DNA of 64,000 bases, from assembly GCA_008508345.1 (NCBI GenBank), contig QNGE01003490.1:4293-68292 (forward strand), given 5' to 3'. Position 1 is the first letter of the stretch, and each line of letters starts with the position of its first letter. Source of the DNA: Paragonimus westermani. Lineage: Eukaryota; Platyhelminthes; Trematoda; Plagiorchiida; Troglotrematidae. Below the pieces are notes generated by a model. The model was not told the origin of the DNA. It saw nothing but the letters and a program-made list of their open reading frames with translations, and ran no database searches. Of the stretch, positions 58,541 to 64,000 are shown piece by piece. The translations under genes and the position numbers were made by a program.

Positions 58541-59599
58541 CTTCCGCCGATATGATTAGTAGTTTTATCTATTGGATTACCAAAGCATCCGCACGAAAAC
58601 ATGATGATGCCATCTGTTTGTGTGCACCAAACGCTGGACGCGTCGTCCACATGTCTTATAGCAAACTACACAAAAGAACCAGTTAGTCCAGAAGGAGTCG
58701 TAAAAAGTCGATTGCTGCCGAGGGTCGGTATAACTCTGCATCAACAGACCTCATTTTTGCTGCCAGTGGTTTTTAACTTATGTTGATGTGCCCTACGAAA
58801 CCAGTCAATGCTTTCCTGGTACTGAAAAGAGAATGCTTGAACAACATCTGTAGCAGCCTGCTCCCCGAGGTGTTGCCGCATACATCCAGGAACAAGGGAT
58901 ATGGGATCGCTCTTAAAACAGTCAGCCGCGATAGTCGTTTCAACACTATCAGGGAGTAATACAGTGGTTCAAAAGTGGAGCCCTACTCATTCGAATCCAG
59001 TCAGTTTTCCTCTTTCAAAATCCAGCGAGTGTTCGTTACCCTGAAAGACATTAATTAAAAACAGAAAGTGGCACCTCTTTTGAGGAATCTAGCAAGTATC
59101 AGTAGGTTCAGTAGGTTGGTCACAGATCCAGGAAGTTCTTGACTTGTGAATGACCAATGTTGGTCTTGTATAGGGGATGTGAATAAAAATACCTGCCACC
59201 GGATGGTGGTGTTGGGACGTAGATAGTATATTGGCCAAATCGGAAATAAGGCTAGAGGTAACATAGGATAATCGAGGAGTATGTGTGCAGATGAGTTGCT
59301 CGGTTATGAAGAATTTGTGGACTGGAGGTAGATAACAGCTAAAGTGGTCCACACCATTCGGGGCTCCAAGAGAGCGACAGAACTGATGAGGCCACTGGAT
59401 CCAACATACTCAGAGCGTACTATACATTTATTATACAGGATAAAAAGAGAGAAATATTCGATGTATATATGTGCATATTTGTACGTTGCATTCATTATTT
59501 CATTTGGGAACTCAGTTGCACGATTAACCACCCTGCACTAGTGGAAGTTTGTCCTACTCAGTGCGGTCACCTTACTCATCTACAGCACATGCTGAAGGA

Positions 59600-62030
59600 G
59601 TATTTAAGTTGGGTTTATTCTGAACATGCAGCAACCGTCCACTTTTGAGAAGCATTTCAGCACTTTGTAAACCTCAACAGGATTTTTTCTGATCTATCTG
59701 CGTTCAAGCGAGACAAGCTCTGATTCACCTAAACTGTTTTCATATAATTCGTATGTTGTAGCTACAAGCAGTCTCTTGAAGCTTCGTTACATCTCCTCCA
59801 GCAACTTACCGTCCTCAACTGAATGTGGGCGCCAGATCCGTACAAAACAAACCGAATGAAGTCAATCGCAACTTTAGCAAAACGGTGTCCATTTTTCCGC
59901 CTCCATCAGACTGAGCGTCCTGCGTCACATAACCAACATTGTATATGCGTCGTTTGAGACGTCAAGGCGATGTATAGCTAACTTGAAGTAGTCTGATTCA
60001 AATACTCCAAGGCCATTGGCTACATTCACTCGTTGGAAAAGCTTTTGGACCTTTCTTGATATGAAAATCCGCAGGTCATTCAAGAAGAGGTCAGTTACGG
60101 TTGTCAGCGTCCGAGGGATTTGCCGTTCAGCATGTAGGTGATACTCTTCCACCTCATCTTGCGTGCAAAATCTATCCTGATTTTGTATCGTGTTTAAGTT
60201 AAAAGCAAGAACCACAATGGTACTGCAAACGTTTAGTTATATCTTCAGCGGAAATTGGGGGTAATAAGCATTCCAATATGCATCGATGAAGTACACCATT
60301 TAGTACTGCGCCGTCAGTAGATATTACACTTGCTATCTTCACATAAGATGAAAAGACTGTCAAGAGATTTCCAAACCATTTGGTGACCTTTGGGGTTAGC
60401 TAAACGTTTTCCGCATTGCCAGAAACAGTTCAGATAGACTACCTCAGTTCTTTCTCTGTCACTTTGCAAGCCAGTGAGTCCCTCCACAAAAAGGTGAAGT
60501 TCACGAAGGAAGACTTTTGTCCAGCGATGTCGTGCTGATTGGCCAGCAGAAGATTATTTATGGTACAGCGCTTCATCATTTCTCCCATGTTACTTCTATC
60601 CAGCGACCCCAGGATAACTGAGGTTGAGCCAACCATCTAATGTTTACTTGCCTCACGCTTTTTGTCACCCTCACGGATGACAGTAACTCCACACCCTCGC
60701 CGAGCATGCCCAAGACTAGCTATTTCTGGGGTCTGATTAAAAGACCCAGCTAGAGAAGTCTTCGGAAAATAGCTCGGCGACATCAAAATTCATAGATGAA
60801 TTTCATTAGTTTCCGCAACTTTACTTCTGTCCGGCAAGGCCACATCGTGTATTATGAAATTTTCCACAGCACTCCTTCCTTCCTTCTCTTTGTGTACCTC
60901 TAGTTCGGACACCTTGGTGTCGCGCACTTACATTGCCTCAAATAACCTAGGCAAAACTTTACTTTGAAGAAGGTCGCTGCAACAGTATAACTTTCAGGAT
61001 TTGTAGTCATCTAAACACCTCGAAGCTCCTTCGGTTCACACGTAGCCAAAGCAACCCAGGGGTTTCTTTCGCGGTTGTTCGCCAGATTAAACTCATAGAC
61101 AACCCTACGACCTTTTTATCCCAAGAAGGTGTCCCTTTCTATCCGGTTTTCGTGACATCTTTTGGGGAACGGATCTGTCTGTAAGTAGGTTTATGTCACA
61201 TTCAGGTCTTCTTTCGTCTCCGAACCTCAGCAACCATACTACTGTTACGACCGAACCGTCTTCGAGCAACGCGTAGAGAAATAACGATCACAAAATTCAG
61301 CACAGCATCTTGGCTGAAGGTTCTAAGGTGCTAGTTTTAGGCAATAAAATGTGTAAAACACGGCAGCATACTTAAACTGTGAGGATCAGTATGAGCGACA
61401 AAAGTGTGCCCTAAATGGCAGAACAACTGCTTAAAGTTGAGTAAAAATCACAACATGAATACAGAAGGTCACTTCACGAGTCTGTTTAATAGTCAAAACA
61501 AAACAATAAGGGTTAACCTCCGATAAAGCAGGCCAACTCTAAGCAACTAGGTTACACAGTGATCTCTGGAGTACTAAAACAATACGTACGGATGAGTAAA
61601 TACGGTTAGGTTGGAAAATTGACAGGCAGTTAAACACAAAAATTTCTGCATCAAAAACTTCTGAGAAGAGGTTTTCGACAGAGTAGTGAATTGCGCTATC
61701 CAGCCAGACCACCAGGAGTCCTCTCGTTTTCTTCTAAGGAAAACGTAATGTCCAGTCGTGTGAATGGGGTTATCTCTAATTTTGGATAATGTTGCATTTA
61801 CAGTTCCTCTGTTTTGAAACACTGTAATCTGCACCTGCTACGCACTACGTCTGAGCCTGTCAACGCTCACGGTTGTGAGCAACTTACTGGTTTCAGTAAG
61901 AAGAGCGTGAAGAACGATCTGATACCCCGGGCGAATGCTTCCCCGATTACTCTCACACAAGCAAGTTTTCAGCCCTAAATCTATGATGTTGATTAGATTC
62001 CTACGGAATACCGGATACAGCACTGTGGCA
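59600..62030 (-). pseudogene. Decayed LINE with APE-type endonuclease and RT remnants
   Basis: Near 61700 the minus strand has GHYVFLRRKREDSWWSG, like the G-Y-x-F-R-x-DRED-GGG block of APE-type LINE endonucleases. Toward lower coordinates come an RT-like stretch and, at 60215-59600, GLGVFESDYFK, LSLMEAEKWTPF, WRPHSVEDGKLLEEM, ELVSLERR and VEVYKVLKCFSKVD: the C-terminal domain of a CR1/Rex-type RT (SLMEAE...F-P-RP, LE-VQRR-TK, SLE-RR-RGD-IEVYK). Many stops; this is the oldest LINE here. The span fits one element, but two fragments are possible. Confidence 0.58.
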
Positions 62031-63490
62031 GTCTGACCCTCTCATCACCTAATCACCTGATTCACGTTTTGGACTAAAGCCTTACTGTGCAGAAGTTTGA
62101 ACAACCCGCTACCGAACGGGAGTGAACATGCTCCATTTCCAATCCACATCGGGTGCACCTCTAGTATGTTGCACAAGCAGTCAGTCAATTTGGAACAGAC
62201 TAAAACAGCGGCTGTAGTGGACACTATGAGAAACCTAACAGCACGACTAGATTTATAAAAACCTAACATCTGAATATTTCTCTCGTCCAATGCCGCCTTC
62301 TGTTGTTATCCGTAATAAGACATCATCAATAACATAACGTCCGCCGCTTGTCCATCTTATAAATCAGGTAGACAAGGAGAGAGATATCGTCCACTGTTAC
62401 CTCACTATTACAGTCCTCTACGTGATGGCAATCGTTCTGTCCTTCTCAAGCCCCTCCAAGGGTTCCTCATTTATTATCTGCAAGCATACAAAACAGTTAG
62501 GGTTTTCTCCAAGGCACTCTTGTCAAGAGGTATAATAGTATGTTGCTCAAGATCCATGCCTGAATCTTCCTACATTTTTGTAGGAAGTCCAAATTTATTG
62601 TCGAGCTTGTAGCTGGCAATCCCTAGCTAACCACAATAGTCATATATTCCCTGGTTTGATCACGTTCGGCCAGCTCTGAGATTTATGCCTATACTCTAAT
62701 ATATAGGGTTATTCTATTATCTGTGGTTAACGTCACATAAATCTTTTACTAAACTTAGAACACCTTAGACGTTCAAATGAAACTGTTACCTGCTCAAACT
62801 TTGCTAAAGAAGAGCATCTTTCTTACCTAATCTGTATTTATGTGACGGAATAACTGAACAGATTTATTTGTGCCATGGTTTTACACGTAACTTGTTATAT
62901 TCATTCACTTACTGTAGAGAGTTTCGGTAGAAATGTAATAAGAACTACGATGGGAATCAACTGCTTCAAGTAAGACTACGGATAGCTGAGAAAGTAGTTA
63001 GGTGAAACAGCTAGTTTTCTTCGGACTCTCATATTGTACACTTTTGGACACACAAGCAAAATTTGACATGTGCGCAATGGTATTACAGCAAACATCCTAA
63101 AACGTGTTTGGACGCTATTGTTTGGTATCGGACGCAGCTGGGTCGCACTGCAAGGTTAGTGGTCATTTTTGTTGAATTTCCGTGAATATTTCGATTATGG
63201 TTAGGTGCTTTTTGCGCGGTTGCGTTGGTGTTAAATTTGTTAGATGGTTGATCTTGCTTAAAATTACTCCCCCAAAGCCCAGATATTTTGCAACTGGGTC
63301 TCATCTGAGTCATGAAATCGGCCACACTATTTATAAGTAGTACAGTTACAATACTTAACTGTGGAGTTGGTGGATTCTAGCATGAACTGTTGAGAAATCG
63401 TGCTTAGGCAGTCAAGCCACTGGATCACTTGGTGGATTCCATATAACATGGTGGATTGGGCGGGTAATTGTGTCCAAATGTAAAAGATCC
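62031..63490. other. No recognisable gene
   Basis: Sequence upstream of the decayed LINE and before the tRNA-like relic; nothing recognised. Confidence 0.45.
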
Positions 63491-63499
63491 TGAACTTTC

Positions 63500-63580
63500 G
63501 GCGTGGCTTCGCCGCTCAGCTGGTAGAGCGCTTACCGTATTTGGGCATGCTCTTTCTGCCGCTGGTTTGAATCCAGTCAA
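63500..63580 (+). mobile_element. tRNA-related SINE relic
   Basis: GCTCAGCTGGTAGAGCG (63514-63530) is a good A-box/D-arm with a GCTC/GAGC stem, and GGTTTGAATCC (63564-63574) is a B-box with one change from GGTTCGAATCC. The spacing fits a tRNA, but no anticodon or acceptor stem forms, so it is a SINE head or a dead tRNA, not a working gene. A GTCTCATCTGA word nearby at 63299 resembles GATCTCATCTGA at 63602 and hints at a shared tail. Confidence 0.55.
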
Positions 63581-64000
63581 AACACAGATTGCTCGCAATC
63601 GGATCTCATCTGAAAGTTCGTGAGTGGACTTAAATTTTGTTGTTTTTCCCATTATTTTTTGCATTTTAGAACTGTATTTCTATCGGAGGCGTTTTCACAG
63701 TCCTCTTTTCCGGATCGTGTTCGGATGTTTAGCAGGTTTGTACATTAGACAGAATTTTTCCAAATCCACAGATATAACATTTATCGATCTAACAAACTAA
63801 AATTCGCATACTTCGTATTGTGCAGTGTTCCGCAGAACATCCTCAATCACCATCCACTAAGTCACTTTATTGTGAGTGCACAGTTTTGCTGTCATTTAGG
63901 AAATATACACGTCTAATGTAAGAATGCTGTTTTTATCCTACAGTTGAAATCGTAGTAAAATCGCCGTTCAAGATGGGTTATCATATTTGTCCGAAATTGT

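Noticed and set aside
59383..59405. CTGATGAGGCC as a hammerhead core
   Set aside because: No complementary strand or GAAA within range.
63500..63580. Functional tRNA gene
   Set aside because: A and B boxes are present, but anticodon and acceptor stems do not form.
1..64000. CRISPR arrays, operons or bacterial-type genes
   Set aside because: The spliced host gene and retroelement content show a eukaryotic nuclear sequence; no regularly spaced direct repeats were seen.

Overview
This window looks like nuclear DNA from a flatworm, most likely a digenean trematode with a large repeat-filled genome. The evidence is sparse coding density, one recognisable spliced host gene with introns of 8-9 kb, and a mix of decayed retroelements typical of flukes: RTE-like, CR1-like and other LINEs, Penelope-like elements, CsRn1-like Gypsy, BEL/Pao, and a tRNA-headed SINE carrying a hammerhead ribozyme that recalls the schistosome Sm-alpha family. 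The placement rests on family knowledge and on reading by eye; no database search was possible.

The only host gene I can support is SNIP1, on the minus strand, with three coding exons: 39417-39882, 31124-31365 and 22075-22281. All intron borders are GT/AG, the phases match, and the predicted protein has 304 residues. It has an SR/His/Lys-rich N-terminus with two sumoylation-type motifs and a C-terminal FHA domain split between exons 2 and 3. SNIP1 is a nuclear phosphopeptide-binding protein of the spliceosome/RES complex and of transcription regulation.

Layout: 1-13.7 kb has no gene but carries two solo LTRs of one family, in opposite orientation. A Penelope-like RT/GIY-YIG relic lies at 13.7-14.5 kb. 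A 5'-truncated LINE abuts a (TA)21 tract at 18.4-21.0 kb. From 22 to 39.9 kb is SNIP1, whose introns hold two hammerhead-SINE copies, a hairpin repeat and several RTE-like LINE tails. At 40-44.9 kb, upstream of SNIP1, are three head-to-head foldback repeats and CR1-like fragments. At 44.9-51.4 kb a dead Gypsy element (minus) and a dead BEL/Pao element (plus) lie side by side. A 2.0-kb element with inverted repeats of about 190 bp spans 52.8-54.85 kb. Two more decayed minus-strand LINEs lie at 57.8-62 kb, and a tRNA-like SINE relic at 63.5 kb.

The most interesting signals are the hammerhead-bearing SINEs inside SNIP1 intron 2, a second repeat family with a hammerhead-like core, the foldback just upstream of SNIP1, and a LINE whose long open frame has the catalytic FADD motif out of frame.
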